A stretch of 64,000 nt of DNA from Rhizobiales bacterium 64-17. GTDB taxonomy: Bacteria; Pseudomonadota; Alphaproteobacteria; Rhizobiales; Xanthobacteraceae. Shown piece after piece: positions 41,423 through 50,878 of this stretch; position 1 is the first letter of the stretch; every line of letters begins with the position of its first letter. The stretch spans positions 62,001-126,000 of the forward strand of contig MKWA01000008.1 of the NCBI GenBank assembly GCA_001899285.1, read 5' to 3'. Made by a program: the position numbers and the translations under genes. The notes under the pieces were generated by a model. It did no database searches. It had not been told where the DNA came from and was given only the letters and a program-made list of their open reading frames with translations.

Positions 41423-42502
41423 TCACGCTCCGGCGCGCTGTGCGAACCGCCACGCCGTGACGGCGAGCGGACGGATCATCGCCGCTTTGGCCGGCGCGTG
41501 CGCGCTGGTGGCGGTGCCGTCGCGAACGCGGCCGATGATGCCCTGCAGGATCGCGGCGATGCGGAAGAAGTTGTAGGCGAGATAGGTGTCGAGGTGCGGG
41601 CGCGGATCGAAGCCGGTACGCGCGGCATAAAGCGCGACGTAGTCGTCCATCGCCGGAATGCCGAGCGCCGCGAGATCGTGGCCGATGAGCGATGCTGTAC
41701 CGGCCGCGCTCTCGGAATACGGCATGTGCCATGCCATCAGGTGATAGGCGAAGTCGGCGAGCGGATCGCCCAGCGTCGATAACTCCCAATCGAGCACCGC
41801 AACAACGCGCGGTGCGCCGGTAGCGATGATCAGATTGTCGAGCCGGTAATCGCCGTGGATCAAGCGCGTCGCGATCTGCGGCGGCACATGCTGCGGCAGC
41901 CAGGCGATCAGCTTCTCCATCTCGTCGATGGCTTCGGTTTCCGACGCGCGATATTGCTGCGACCAGCGTACGATCTGCCGGCCGACATAGTTCTCGCTCT
42001 TGCCGAAGTCGGCGAGGCCGATCGCCGCCGGGTCAAAACCGTGCAGCCGCGCGATCGTCTCGTTCATGGAATCATAGACTGCTCCGCGCTCGGCTACGGT
42101 CGCCGGCGGCATGAATGGTTCCCAGAACACGCGGCCGGCGACGTAATCCATCACATAGAATGGTGTGCCGACGATGGAGGCGTCATCGCTGGCGACGACC
42201 GGTCTCGCGACCGGGAAATCCTGCGCGGCGAGCGCAGCGATGACGCGATATTCGCGATCCACCGCGTGCGCCGACGGCAGTAGCGCACCCGGCGGCTTGC
42301 GGCGAAGCACGTAACGCCGTGCCGGTGTCTCCAGCAGATAAGTCGGATTCGATTGGCCGCCCTTGAACTGCGTGACCGTTAGCTGGCCGACGAAGCCTTC
42401 GACCCGCGTGGCCATGAAATCAGCGAGCCGCTGTGCGTCGAAGCGCAACGCATCGGGCACCGGTTTGGTGCCGCTGAACGCTGCGTCGCGGTCGAGAGGC
42501 AT
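41423..42502 (-). CDS. APH/ACAD10-like phosphotransferase family protein
   Basis: A 359-residue kinase-fold protein. The N lobe contains QFKGGQSNPTYLL, the catalytic loop is HGDYRLDN and the metal-binding segment VLDWELSTLGDPLADFAY, as in aminoglycoside-phosphotransferase-like and ACAD10 N-terminal domains. Members with this GQSNPTY motif are usually encoded beside acyl-CoA dehydrogenases and may phosphorylate hydroxyacyl-CoA intermediates. Here the upstream neighbour, eight bases away, is a predicted haloacetate dehalogenase instead. The start MPLDRDAAF at 42502 is preferred to a 63-codon extension that overlaps that gene. Confidence 0.88.
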   Translation of the reverse strand: MPLDRDAAFSGTKPVPDALRFDAQRLADFMATRVEGFVGQLTVTQFKGGQSNPTYLLETPARRYVLRRKPPGALLPSAHAVDREYRVIAALAAQDFPVARPVVASDDASIVGTPFYVMDYVAGRVFWEPFMPPATVAERGAVYDSMNETIARLHGFDPAAIGLADFGKSENYVGRQIVRWSQQYRASETEAIDEMEKLIAWLPQHVPPQIATRLIHGDYRLDNLIIATGAPRVVAVLDWELSTLGDPLADFAYHLMAWHMPYSESAAGTASLIGHDLAALGIPAMDDYVALYAARTGFDPRPHLDTYLAYNFFRIAAILQGIIGRVRDGTATSAHAPAKAAMIRPLAVTAWRFAQRAGA

Positions 42503-42510
42503 AGCGGCAC

Positions 42511-43413
42511 TCACGCCTTGAAGAAATCGAGCAGCGCCTGCGCCGTCGCCTGCGGATTTTCCTCGGGCGGGAAATGCCCGCTGTCGATCGGCTGGCCACG
42601 CACGTCGCGCGCCCATGTTTTCCAGATCGGCAACGGCCCACCGGTTTCGTTGGGGATTCCGGCCGAGCCCCACAGCGCCAGCATGGGGCATTCGATCATC
42701 TTGCCGGCAGTACGGTCTGCTTCGTCATTGGCGTAATCCTGGTAGCAGCCGGCGCGATAATCCTCGCACTGGGCATGGATGCGCAGCGGATCGGAGATCG
42801 CCGCGCGATAATGCGCGAGTGCGCGCGGGTCGAACGCGGAGAGGTCCTTGCTCTTGGTCCAGCTCGCCATCTTCCAGTCGCAATAGGCGACCGGCGCTTT
42901 CTCGATCAGCATTTCCGGCAGCGGGTGCGCCTGCGCCAGGAACGGCCAGTGCCACACCTTGATGGCCATGTTGCGGTTCATGTTTTGCCACATGTCATAG
43001 GTCGGCACGATGTCGAGGGTGGCGAGCTTTTCCAGCCGGTGCGGATGGTCGAGCGCGAGACGATACGAGACCCGGCCGCCGCGATCGTGTCCGGCGAGGC
43101 GGAAGCGGATATGGCCGAGCTTCTCCATCAGCTCAACCATGGCCTTCGCCATCGATCGCTTGTCATAGGGGGCGTGGTTGGCGTCGGCCTCCGGAACCTC
43201 GGACCAGCCGTAGCCCGGCAGATCGGCGATGATCAATGAGAACGATTGGGCCAGCGCCGGCGCCACGCGATGCCACATCACGTTGGATTGCGGATAGCCG
43301 TGCAGCAGCAGCAGCGGCGGACCACTGCCGCCGGTGCGGGCGAACAATTTGCCCGCGGATGTGGTGATCCAGTGGGACTCGTATCCGGGAAACAGGTCGG
43401 CGAGATCGGACAT
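42511..43413 (-). CDS. Haloacetate (fluoroacetate) dehalogenase-like alpha/beta hydrolase
   Basis: A 300-residue alpha/beta hydrolase whose nucleophile is Asp110 in GHDRGGR rather than Ser. From memory of the Rhodopseudomonas palustris fluoroacetate dehalogenase RPA1163, the key residues occupy identical numbers: Asp110, Arg111 and Arg114 (carboxylate binding), Asp134 and His280 (catalytic pair), and His155, Trp156, Trp185 and Tyr219 (halide pocket). It should hydrolyse fluoroacetate or chloroacetate to glycolate in the cytoplasm. The start MSDLADLF at 43413 is the first ATG. It heads a two- or three-gene operon with a kinase-like gene. Confidence 0.9.
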   Translation of the reverse strand: MSDLADLFPGYESHWITTSAGKLFARTGGSGPPLLLLHGYPQSNVMWHRVAPALAQSFSLIIADLPGYGWSEVPEADANHAPYDKRSMAKAMVELMEKLGHIRFRLAGHDRGGRVSYRLALDHPHRLEKLATLDIVPTYDMWQNMNRNMAIKVWHWPFLAQAHPLPEMLIEKAPVAYCDWKMASWTKSKDLSAFDPRALAHYRAAISDPLRIHAQCEDYRAGCYQDYANDEADRTAGKMIECPMLALWGSAGIPNETGGPLPIWKTWARDVRGQPIDSGHFPPEENPQATAQALLDFFKA

Positions 43414-43486
43414 CACCACACTCGGCGCGTTCGTTGCTGGTCGCCCAGCCTACGACGCGCGTGGCGCGCTCGTCACCTTGTTCCTG

Positions 43487-43519
43487 AAAAAATGGAGCCC
43501 GATCCGAATCGGGCTCCAT
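43487..43519 (-). terminator. Rho-independent terminator for the small exported-protein gene
   Basis: A perfect 12-bp stem (43492-43503 with 43508-43519) with a four-base loop; read on the minus strand it is followed by a run of six T. It lies eight bases past the stop codon of the gene at 43528-43779. Confidence 0.88.
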
Positions 43520-43527
43520 GGTTTGGG

Positions 43528-43779
43528 TCAGTCGGCCTGCAGCCCGTGATCGCGCTCGATCATGGTGCGGATGAACGGGTCCGGGTCGGCGCCCACCACC
43601 TGACCGTTGTCGACCACGAGGTTGGAGCGGCTGGTATAGGCGGTATCCGCCGCGCTGGCGCGGGCGTAAGCGGCCTCGGCGTCGGCACGGGCCGCGGCGC
43701 GGTGATGCGTCGCCGCGAGGGCGGGAGACGCGGCAGCGATTGCAGCAAGCGTCATCACGGTGAAAACAGTTTTGATCAT
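43528..43779 (-). CDS. Small exported hypothetical protein
   Basis: An 83-residue protein with signal peptide MIKTVFTVMTLAAIAAASPA (cleavage after LAAT) and a 55-residue mature part containing HHRAAARADAEAAYARA and VVDNGQVVGADPDPFIRTMIERD. No family recognised, but the V-V-x-x-G-x-x-x-G-x-D-P-D motif looks like a conserved small periplasmic protein of Rhizobiales. It has its own terminator and a 244-base upstream region (43780-44023) free of genes, in which I see nothing distinctive. Confidence 0.8.
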   Translation of the reverse strand: MIKTVFTVMTLAAIAAASPALAATHHRAAARADAEAAYARASAADTAYTSRSNLVVDNGQVVGADPDPFIRTMIERDHGLQAD

Positions 43780-44023
43780 GGTTGAGCTCCACGTTGAGTC
43801 GGGAAGGGTCGCCCTCGACGCGAAAGCTAGGAGACGAATGCGGCGGCGCATCATCGGAGGCACGCATGCGAGCCATGCGAACGATGCGCGATTTTATCTG
43901 ACGGTTATGCGCCGCGCGAAATTTTCACGGCAGCGATGCGTGATGCTCATTCGCTATGCAAGTTTACGGCGCGAGTCACGCAAGCGTGAAAGTGCTTTGA
44001 CGCTGTCAGAACATGACGAAAAT

Positions 44024-45307
44024 TTAACGGCCGCCACGTTCGCGTTCGATCGCACGCCAGCCGATATCGCGGCGGCAGAATCCGCCCGGCCATCTGATGG
44101 CATCGACGGCGGCGTAAGCGCGCGCCTGCGCTTCGCCGACACCCTTGCCGATGCCGCAGACATTGAGCACGCGGCCGCCGGTCGCCACAATCTGGCCGTC
44201 GCGGGCGGCGGTGCCAGCGTGGAAAATCTCGACCCCCTCAAGCTGCGCGGCAGCGTCGAGGCCGTCGACCACCGTGTTCTTCTCGTAGGTGCCCGGATAA
44301 CCCTTCGCCGCCATCACCACGGTCAGCGCCGCGTCGGGATACCAGCGCAGATCGAAATTGCGCAACTGTCCGTCGCAGGCCGCGATCATCGCCGGCACGA
44401 TGTCGGACATCATGCGCAGCATCAGCACCTGCGTCTCCGGATCGCCGAAGCGGACATTGTATTCGATCAGCTTCGGGCCATCGCGGGTGATCATCAGCCC
44501 GGCGAACAGCACGCCCTTGTAGGGCGCTCCCATCGCCGCCATGGCGCGCACGGTCGGCAGCACGATCTCGTCCATGGTGCGCGCCGTCATCTCCGGCGTC
44601 ATCACCGGCGCCGGCGAATAGGCTCCCATGCCGCCGGTGTTCGGCCCCTTGTCGCCGTCGAGCACGCGCTTGTGATCCTGCGCCGAGGCGAGCGCGATCG
44701 CGGTCTCGCCATCGCACAGCGCGAAGAACGAGGCTTCCTCGCCCTCGAGGAACTCCTCGACCACGACCTCGCTGCCGGCGGCGCCGACACCGCCGCCGAA
44801 GATCATGTCGACGGCGTCGAGCGCCTGATCGAGCATTTCGGCGACGACGACGCCTTTGCCGGCGGCAAGCCCGTCCGCCTTGACGACGATGGGCGCGCCC
44901 ATCTTGCGGATGTAATCCTTAGCCGCGCCGGCCTCGCGGAAGCGCTCATAGGCAGCGGTGGGAATGTTGTTCGCGCGGCACAGGTCCTTGGTGAAGCCCT
45001 TGGAGCCTTCGAGCTGCGCGGCCACTTTTGTCGGGCCGAAGGCCTTGATGCCGGCGGCGGTGAGGTCGTCGACGATGCCGGCGACCAGCGGCGCCTCGGG
45101 GCCGACCACGACAAGCTCGATCGCGTTGGCGCGGCAGAAAGCGATCACCGCGGCATGGTCGGTGACGTCGAGCGCCACCAGCTCCGCCTCCTGGGCGATG
45201 CCGGCATTGCCGGGCGCGCAGGTGAGTTTATCGGCAAGAGGGCTGCCCGCGATCTTCCAGGCGAGGGCGTGTTCGCGACCGCCGGAACCGAGCAGGAGGA
45301 TGTTCAT
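44024..45307 (-). CDS. purD: Phosphoribosylamine--glycine ligase PurD
   Basis: A 427-residue ATP-grasp enzyme that makes glycinamide ribonucleotide in purine synthesis. The N terminus [19 protein letters not shown], the ATP-grasp core [13 protein letters not shown] and the metal-binding [12 protein letters not shown] segment are all typical. ATG 45307 follows an appropriate gap; a 47-codon upstream extension is not homologous to the family. It is divergent from xseA with 118 bases between. Confidence 0.98.
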   Translation of the reverse strand: MNILLLGSGGREHALAWKIAGSPLADKLTCAPGNAGIAQEAELVALDVTDHAAVIAFCRANAIELVVVGPEAPLVAGIVDDLTAAGIKAFGPTKVAAQLEGSKGFTKDLCRANNIPTAAYERFREAGAAKDYIRKMGAPIVVKADGLAAGKGVVVAEMLDQALDAVDMIFGGGVGAAGSEVVVEEFLEGEEASFFALCDGETAIALASAQDHKRVLDGDKGPNTGGMGAYSPAPVMTPEMTARTMDEIVLPTVRAMAAMGAPYKGVLFAGLMITRDGPKLIEYNVRFGDPETQVLMLRMMSDIVPAMIAACDGQLRNFDLRWYPDAALTVVMAAKGYPGTYEKNTVVDGLDAAAQLEGVEIFHAGTAARDGQIVATGGRVLNVCGIGKGVGEAQARAYAAVDAIRWPGGFCRRDIGWRAIERERGGR

Positions 45308-45357
45308 CGTCGGGAATCCGCCAAAAGTGCCATGAATTGTGTTGAGTTCGAATTCTT

Positions 45358-45370
45358 GTTGACTGTCAAC
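45358..45370. promoter_or_regulatory. 13-base palindrome in the purD-xseA intergenic region
   Basis: GTTGACTGTCAAC is palindromic except for its central base and contains a TTGAC that could serve as a -35 element for xseA. It lies midway between the divergent purD and xseA starts. No matching -10 was convincing, so the role as an operator is only suggested. Confidence 0.3.
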
Positions 45371-45425
45371 GTTTTGCCGGGGTGGTGTACCATGACACAC
45401 CTCCCCCGCAAGAGATTCGGCCCGA

Positions 45426-46958
45426 ATGGACGCTGCCGCACGCCTCAATGTTGTGGAATTGACCGTCAGCGAACTGTCGCTGTCGCTGAAACGGACCGTC
45501 GAGGACGCGTTCGGCCATGTGCGGCTGCGCGGCGAGATTTCCGGCTATCGCGGGCCGCATTCCTCCGGCCACTGCTATTTCGCGCTCAAGGACGAAAGCG
45601 CCCGGATCGATGCCGTGATCTGGAAGGGCGTGTTCGGCAAGATGCGGGTCAAGCCCGAGGAGGGGCTGGAAGTGGTGGTCACCGGGCGGGTGACGACCTA
45701 TCCCGGCCGCTCCAACTACCAGATCGTGGTCGAGACGCTGGAGCCGGCCGGCATCGGCGCGCTGATGGCGCTGCTCGAGGAGCGCAAGAAGAAGCTCGCC
45801 AAGGAAGGTTTGTTCGACGAGGCCCGCAAGCAGCTCATCCCGTTCCTGCCGCAGGTGATCGGCGTCATCACCTCGCCGACCGGCGCGGTGATCCGCGATA
45901 TCCTGCACCGGCTCAATGACCGCTTCGCGCGCCATGTGATTGTCTGGCCGGTGCGGGTGCAGGGCGAGACCTCGGCCGCCGAAGTGGCGGCGGCGATCGA
46001 GGGCTTCAACGCGCTCCCGGTCGAGGGGCCGATGCGCCGGCCTGATCTGTTGATCGTCGCGCGGGGCGGCGGTTCGCTGGAAGACCTGTGGTCGTTCAAC
46101 GAGGAGATCGTCGTGCGTGCCGCGGCGGGGAGCATGATCCCGCTGATTTCCGCGGTCGGCCACGAGACCGACATCACGCTGATTGATTTCGCCTCCGATC
46201 GCCGCGCGCCGACGCCGACGGCGGCGGCGGAAATGGCGGTGCCGGTGCGCGCCGATCTGCTGACGCAGGTCGCGGCGCTGCATGCGCGCCGCGTCGCCTG
46301 CTGGCAGCGTGGTATCGAATTGCGGCGCAAGGAACTGCGGGCACTGGAGCGCGCACTGCCGCGCCGCGAACGGCTGTTCGAGCAGCAGCGGCAGCGGCTC
46401 GATGGCCTGGCGGAGCGCCTGCCGCGTGCGCTCGCCGCGAACGCGCAGGTACATCACCGCCAGCTCGACCGGCTCAAGGCGCAACTGTCGCCGCAGATGC
46501 TACGTCGCCGCATCGATCTCAATCGCGAGCGGGTCGGCGTGCTTGGCGATCGTGGCCGGCGTTCGATCAGCGTACTGGTCGGCCGTCGTCGCGAACTGAT
46601 GACGCGCACGAACTTCTCGCCACGCGCCGCGCGTGCGTTTTTTGTGTGTCAGGAGCGGCGCGGCGCGCGGCTCGGCCATCTGGGCGAATTGTTGAAGGCG
46701 TTTTCCTATCGCGGTGTGCTGGAGCGCGGCTTTGCTCTCGTGCGCGGCGCGGACGGGCATCCGCTGCGTGGCGCGGCGCAAGTCGAAAGCGGCGCGCGGC
46801 TCGCGATCGAATTCGCCGACGGCACGGTGAACGCGGTCGCCAATGGCGCTGCGGTGGCGCGCACGGTGGCGCCGAAGCCTGCTGCGAAAGCACCGATCAA
46901 GACCGTCGCCTCGAAAGCCAAACCGCCCGGCCCGACCGGGCAGGGCGATTTGTTCTAG
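45426..46958 (+). CDS. xseA: Exodeoxyribonuclease VII large subunit
   Basis: A 510-residue subunit of the ATP-independent single-strand exonuclease. The N-terminal OB domain includes [18 protein letters not shown] and [21 protein letters not shown]; the catalytic core includes [26 protein letters not shown] and [11 protein letters not shown]; a helical region and an Ala/Lys/Pro-rich tail follow. The length is somewhat longer than the enterobacterial protein because of this tail. It is convergent with the TonB receptor gene three bases away. The small subunit gene is not in the window. Confidence 0.97.
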   Translation: MDAAARLNVVELTVSELSLSLKRTVEDAFGHVRLRGEISGYRGPHSSGHCYFALKDESARIDAVIWKGVFGKMRVKPEEGLEVVVTGRVTTYPGRSNYQIVVETLEPAGIGALMALLEERKKKLAKEGLFDEARKQLIPFLPQVIGVITSPTGAVIRDILHRLNDRFARHVIVWPVRVQGETSAAEVAAAIEGFNALPVEGPMRRPDLLIVARGGGSLEDLWSFNEEIVVRAAAGSMIPLISAVGHETDITLIDFASDRRAPTPTAAAEMAVPVRADLLTQVAALHARRVACWQRGIELRRKELRALERALPRRERLFEQQRQRLDGLAERLPRALAANAQVHHRQLDRLKAQLSPQMLRRRIDLNRERVGVLGDRGRRSISVLVGRRRELMTRTNFSPRAARAFFVCQERRGARLGHLGELLKAFSYRGVLERGFALVRGADGHPLRGAAQVESGARLAIEFADGTVNAVANGAAVARTVAPKPAAKAPIKTVASKAKPPGPTGQGDLF

Positions 46959-46961
46959 CCA

Positions 46962-49142
46962 TCAATACTTCACGCTGGCGAACACCCGCACGGTGCGTCC
47001 GGGCATCAGCACCTCGTTCTTGGTGTAGGACACCGCATTGCGCATCGCCTGATCCAGCAGGTTGTCGCCGCTGATGCCGACCGTGAACTGCTTGATGCCG
47101 CTCGGGTCGTTCTTCAGCTTTTCGGTGTAGCTGATCTGCGCGCGCAGATTGTCGTAGCCCGGCGTCCCGGTTTCATTCGCCGAGACGTCGTTCTGCGAGA
47201 ATGCGTGCAGCAGGTTGACGCGCGCCAGCCAGTTGGCATTGCGCCAGTACACGCCGCCGCCAAGCCGCTGCGGCGGGATGCGCGGCACGTTGCTGCCGTC
47301 GGTGAAAGTGGCGCGGACAAAGTCGTATTGCCCGTCGATACCGAACAGCCCGCTGCCCATCGGCGCCACGTCCCACTGGAACTGGAATTCGCCGCCGCGG
47401 AAGATCGCGTCGCGCTGCGAGTAGATCGCTTGATTCAGCTCGGTGCCCGCGCCGCCCGGTGTGCAGGAGGCGAAATCGTCATCGCACATTTCGCCGGTGA
47501 GACGGCGGAAGATGAAGCCGTCGAACCGCGTGTAATAGGCGTTGGCCTCGAACCGGAACGGCCCCTTGGCGCGCTTGAGGCCGATTTCCAGCGACTTCGC
47601 CACTTCCACATTGAGGTTGGGATTGCCGATGTCGAAGGTGCCGGTGGCGTCATGCCCGCCGCGCGAGAACAGTTCGGGCGCGCGCGGCGCGCGCTCGACA
47701 TATTGCGCGGTGACGCTGCCGACCATGTCCCACGGCAGATCGTGGAGCAGGCCGATGCTGCCGCTCTTCGGCAGGAAGTTGCGTGTGCGGTCGGAGGTCG
47801 CGAGGTCGCCGGACGGAATGTCCGGGGACGAGCCGGTGACGCGATTGCTTTCGATGCGTCCGGCAAGCTGCGCGCGCCAGGTCTCCGAAAACTTGAACTC
47901 GTTGAACGCATAGGCAGCGAGGCTCTGTGTTCGGTTCGGATCGAACAGGCCGGCGCCATCAGGGGATGGCGCGGTCAGTTCCTGATGGAAGCCCTGCACG
48001 CCGATGGCTGTGGTCATCGACGCGAAGCGCAGGTCGAACGGCGCGAGTTGCATCTCGACGCGCGCTTCCTGCTCCTTGTTGGTGAAAGTCTGCCGCACGC
48101 CGTCGCTCGTCGGGTCGTTGGCGTTGAGGTAGCCGATCTCGTTGTGCTTGTAGTCGGACGCGCCGAGCCAGAAGCGGATCGCGTCGATCGCCGCCGACTG
48201 CGGGCGGAATTCACCCTTGCCGGTGACTTTCGTCTGCCGCATGTCGATGCGGGTGCCATGGTCTTCGCCGTCGATGCCGGGGATATGATAGAGGCTGTTG
48301 ATCTGCGACACGGCGAGGCCGGCATAGCCGCCGTCGAAGAAATAAGAGCCGCCGAGCGATTCTCCGTAAGAGCGTGCCGCCGAGTTCGGTTGCCGTCCGC
48401 CGAAGGCGCGGGTCGGATCGTTGAGATAGGGATAGGCGGGGATGTTGTAGCTGGCGCTGTTGCGACCGAACGCATCGGCATGAATCGCCACATTGTCCTT
48501 GCCGGCGTCGAGCAGCACCGCGCCATCGAGGCCGCGATCGCCGCTGCTCGCTCCGCCGCGCAGTTCGGCGCTGAAGCCGTCCTTCGGCACGGTGTCGGGA
48601 ATGCGGTTGTTGGTGGCGTTGACGACGCCGCCGATCGCCTGCGAGCCGTAGCGCAAGGTCGCCGGGCCGCGGATCACCTCGATGCGGTCGGCCGCGAGCG
48701 GATCGATCGGCGTGCCGTGATCCTCGCCGAGATCGGAGACGCCATTGCTGCCGAGACCGTTCTCCTGAATGCGCACGCGGTTGTTGTCGAGACCGCGAAT
48801 AACCGGCCGGCTCGACGCGCCGGGCGCGAAGCTCGATCCGGTGATGCCGGGCTTACTCATGAGCAGATCGCCGAGCGGGCCGGAACCGTTACGCTCGAGT
48901 TCTTCTTTCGGCACCACGGTGACGGTGGCGAACTGGTCGGTGACGATGGGCAATGTGCCTTGTGCGGGATCTTGCGGTGTGCCGTCGCCGGTGTCGGGCG
49001 CGGGCCGTGCGATCGGACTTGGTGCATTGACGACGATTTGCGGCAGCGTCACCTGCGCGGCGACGGGTTGGGACAGCAGCAGCGGTGCGGCGGACACGCC
49101 AGCCAGCAAGGCGAGGCGCGAGACAGGATAGGTGAAAGGCAT
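46962..49142 (-). CDS. TonB-dependent outer-membrane receptor, ZnuD-like (probable zinc uptake)
   Basis: A 726-residue receptor: signal peptide ending in PVAAQ, plug domain (about 50-180) with VTVVPKEELERNGSGPLGDLL and the strong DPLAADRIEVIRGPATLRYGSQAIGGVVN box, then a beta barrel ending in an aromatic-rich strand (RTVRVFASVKY). The segment ENGLGSNGVSDLGEDHGTPI, with His and acidic residues just before the box, resembles the equivalent part of Neisseria ZnuD. A DUF2946-like His/Cys protein is encoded 78 bases upstream, and a Zur-like palindrome precedes that gene. Zinc is the best guess for substrate, but cobalamin or iron chelates are not ruled out. Confidence 0.9.
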   Translation of the reverse strand: MPFTYPVSRLALLAGVSAAPLLLSQPVAAQVTLPQIVVNAPSPIARPAPDTGDGTPQDPAQGTLPIVTDQFATVTVVPKEELERNGSGPLGDLLMSKPGITGSSFAPGASSRPVIRGLDNNRVRIQENGLGSNGVSDLGEDHGTPIDPLAADRIEVIRGPATLRYGSQAIGGVVNATNNRIPDTVPKDGFSAELRGGASSGDRGLDGAVLLDAGKDNVAIHADAFGRNSASYNIPAYPYLNDPTRAFGGRQPNSAARSYGESLGGSYFFDGGYAGLAVSQINSLYHIPGIDGEDHGTRIDMRQTKVTGKGEFRPQSAAIDAIRFWLGASDYKHNEIGYLNANDPTSDGVRQTFTNKEQEARVEMQLAPFDLRFASMTTAIGVQGFHQELTAPSPDGAGLFDPNRTQSLAAYAFNEFKFSETWRAQLAGRIESNRVTGSSPDIPSGDLATSDRTRNFLPKSGSIGLLHDLPWDMVGSVTAQYVERAPRAPELFSRGGHDATGTFDIGNPNLNVEVAKSLEIGLKRAKGPFRFEANAYYTRFDGFIFRRLTGEMCDDDFASCTPGGAGTELNQAIYSQRDAIFRGGEFQFQWDVAPMGSGLFGIDGQYDFVRATFTDGSNVPRIPPQRLGGGVYWRNANWLARVNLLHAFSQNDVSANETGTPGYDNLRAQISYTEKLKNDPSGIKQFTVGISGDNLLDQAMRNAVSYTKNEVLMPGRTVRVFASVKY

Positions 49143-49220
49143 CGGAGAGGATTCCGGAACTGACAGCGGACAGGCGGCATCTCCGGAAACGATCCGGCGC
49201 GCCGACGGAAGATCAGGCTG

Positions 49221-49580
49221 TCAGGCGGAGGGCGGCGCGCGCGCGCGGAAGGCGCGGGCGACAAGCGCGACGTGCTGCGTCGCCGGGGGCAACGCCCAGG
49301 CGACCGGCAGGGGCGCCGGCACCGGCAGCACCACCGGTGGTGGCAGGGTCAGCGACCCGGCGAGATGGATCACGGCGCAGATGGCGCAATGATCCTCGTC
49401 GGGCTGGCCGGGGAGGTCGGTGCCGGAGGGCAGGGCGACCGTCTGCGCCGCCGCCAGGGCTGCGGCAGGGGCGATCGGCAGCGGATGGTGGTGGCCGAAC
49501 GACAGAACGAGCTGCAGGGCCAGCGCCAGCAGCGCCAGTCGCCCCGCCCAGATCCGGTTGGTCCGGAACCAGCCCATCAT
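49221..49580 (-). CDS. DUF2946-like exported or membrane His/Cys protein
   Basis: A 119-residue protein with an N-terminal hydrophobic helix (about 12-28) and then GHHHPLP and a DEDHCAICAVIHLAG motif, followed by a Pro/Val-rich hydrophobic stretch. The HCxxC-type motif and placement next to a TonB receptor match small proteins of the DUF2946 kind, which accompany metal-uptake loci. It may bind zinc or copper at the inner membrane or in the periplasm. Two ATGs (49580, 49577) are possible. A palindromic operator candidate sits 21 bases upstream. Confidence 0.75.
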   Translation of the reverse strand: MMGWFRTNRIWAGRLALLALALQLVLSFGHHHPLPIAPAAALAAAQTVALPSGTDLPGQPDEDHCAICAVIHLAGSLTLPPPVVLPVPAPLPVAWALPPATQHVALVARAFRARAPPSA

Positions 49581-49600
49581 CCGTCAGCACCCATCCACAA

Positions 49601-49617
49601 ATGTAACAATATTACAT
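49601..49617. promoter_or_regulatory. Zur-like palindromic operator
   Basis: ATGTAA and TTACAT arms around a five-base AT-rich centre, 17 bases in all and strikingly AT-rich against the background. The arm spacing is like Fur-family zinc-regulator sites (TGTnATAnnATnACA). Its position just upstream of the DUF2946-like and TonB receptor genes fits repression by Zur when zinc is plentiful. The regulator itself is not in the window. Confidence 0.55.
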
Positions 49618-49683
49618 CTGCTCCGGGCCGCCTTGTCAACGCCCTGGCGTCAGGCGCGGGGATAAAGCGATCAGCGCGCCAAA

Positions 49684-50517
49684 TTATCGCCCTAAGAACT
49701 CGCGCACGCGGCGGATCGCGTCGTCGCGCGCGGCGGCCTGGGTGCCGACATGGACGCGGCCATTGCCGCTCGCGGTGTTGGCGATCCCGGTCAGTTCGTG
49801 CAGCGGTTCGTTGGCGCGATCGAAGTTATGATAGGCGCCGGGATAGACGATGATCTGCACCGCGGCACTGCGGCCACGCGCACCGGCCACCATCTGCTCG
49901 CAGGCACTGGCGGCGCTCCAGTCGTCGGCCCGGCCGATGAGGATCAGTGTTGGCACGCGGCCGCTCCAGGCGGTGAGGCCGAGTCGCCCGCAAGTTGGAT
50001 AGAACGCGATGGCGGAGCGGAAATCCGGCGTGCCGTCGCGCACCTCGGCACGGCGGCGGATGCTATAGAGCGCGGCGGTGGCGCCATGCGACCAACCCAT
50101 CAGCGACACGCGCTCCGCATTGGTCCAGCTCTGCACCTGCAGCCAGCGCCGTGCCGCATTGGCATCGGCAATGCGCGTGCGCGAGGCGCGCGCCGCGCGC
50201 ATCCGCTGCCGGCATTGCGAGCCATGGCCACGCGAACCGAAGCTGTCGGGAAAGATCACCGCATAGCCGAGCGACACCAGCCGGTCGCCCCAGTCGCGAT
50301 ATTGCGGCAGCAAGGCGCCGGCGGCATCGACCAGACCGTCGCAGGCGTGCAGCGCGACGACGGCGGGGAATGGGCCGGGTCCATCCGGGTGCGCGGTGAA
50401 CGCCTGCAGCTTGATGTCGGCGAGCGGAATCTCGATCCGGTCATAAGCGGCTCTGGCCATGTCCGGCATCAGAGCCATCAGAGCGATCACGGTGACGATC
50501 AGGCGGAGCAGGCGCAT
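49684..50517 (-). CDS. Dienelactone hydrolase family protein, exported
   Basis: A 277-residue alpha/beta hydrolase with an N-terminal signal peptide (MRLLRLIVTVIALMALM, cleavage near ARAA). The nucleophile elbow is GWSHG, the acid lies in LIGRADDWS and the histidine in YPGAYHNFD, so the Ser-Asp-His triad is complete. The His-Ala-Cys segment ALHACDG at the oxyanion site is common in these proteins. A periplasmic location argues against a classic dienelactone role; an esterase or depolymerase function is as likely. It is divergent from the DUF2093 gene, with 133 bases between. Confidence 0.87.
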   Translation of the reverse strand: MRLLRLIVTVIALMALMPDMARAAYDRIEIPLADIKLQAFTAHPDGPGPFPAVVALHACDGLVDAAGALLPQYRDWGDRLVSLGYAVIFPDSFGSRGHGSQCRQRMRAARASRTRIADANAARRWLQVQSWTNAERVSLMGWSHGATAALYSIRRRAEVRDGTPDFRSAIAFYPTCGRLGLTAWSGRVPTLILIGRADDWSAASACEQMVAGARGRSAAVQIIVYPGAYHNFDRANEPLHELTGIANTASGNGRVHVGTQAAARDDAIRRVREFLGR

Positions 50518-50650
50518 CGATCCTCGTCGGGTGGTTCGCGGCGAAACTAGCATGATCGGCGCGTACGCCGTGCTCACACCCCCGTTATCCGAGGGTTTCG
50601 CAACCACGCGCAAGGCTTTATGGTGGCGGCGACAACCTTCCACGGTTCTG

Positions 50651-50878
50651 ATGAGGTTCAACGTGCTCAATCGTTCGGGTCGTTTCAATCCGGCGGACGG
50701 CGAAGCCGAAGTGAAATATCTCGACGGCGATTTCCGGGTGATCCGGCCCGGTGCCTTCGTGCGCTGCGTCGTCACCGGCACGCCGATCCCGCTCGAAGAA
50801 CTCAAATACTGGGACGTTGACCGGCAGGAAGCCTATGTCTCGCCGGAGGCGGTGATGCAGCGCCGCGCGGCGGGCTGA
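50651..50878 (+). CDS. DUF2093 domain protein
   Basis: A 75-residue protein with the DUF2093 pattern: EVKYLDGDFRVIRPGAFVRCVVTGTPIPLEELKYWDVDRQEAYVSPEAV (seen here as overlapping short motifs KYLDGDF, GxFVRCxVTG and ELKYW). The function is unknown; the family is restricted mostly to alphaproteobacteria. ATG 50651 is the sensible start, as the upstream open frame crosses the promoter region. It is immediately convergent with lpxK; the two stop codons are adjacent. Confidence 0.88.
   Translation: MRFNVLNRSGRFNPADGEAEVKYLDGDFRVIRPGAFVRCVVTGTPIPLEELKYWDVDRQEAYVSPEAVMQRRAAG

Noticed and set aside
45346-45360. GTTC followed after seven bases by TGTT upstream of xseA, suggestive of an alphaproteobacterial LexA site (GTTC-N7-GTTC)
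   Set aside because: The second half-site does not match; a chance resemblance is likelier.
43760-45919. A long plus-strand frame spanning the purD region into xseA
   Set aside because: It is antisense to purD and runs into xseA out of frame; the two real genes explain the sequence.
47205-49163. A 652-codon plus-strand open frame opposite the TonB receptor
   Set aside because: Low-complexity Arg/Ala/Glu translation with no recognisable motif, whereas the minus-strand frame has a complete receptor.
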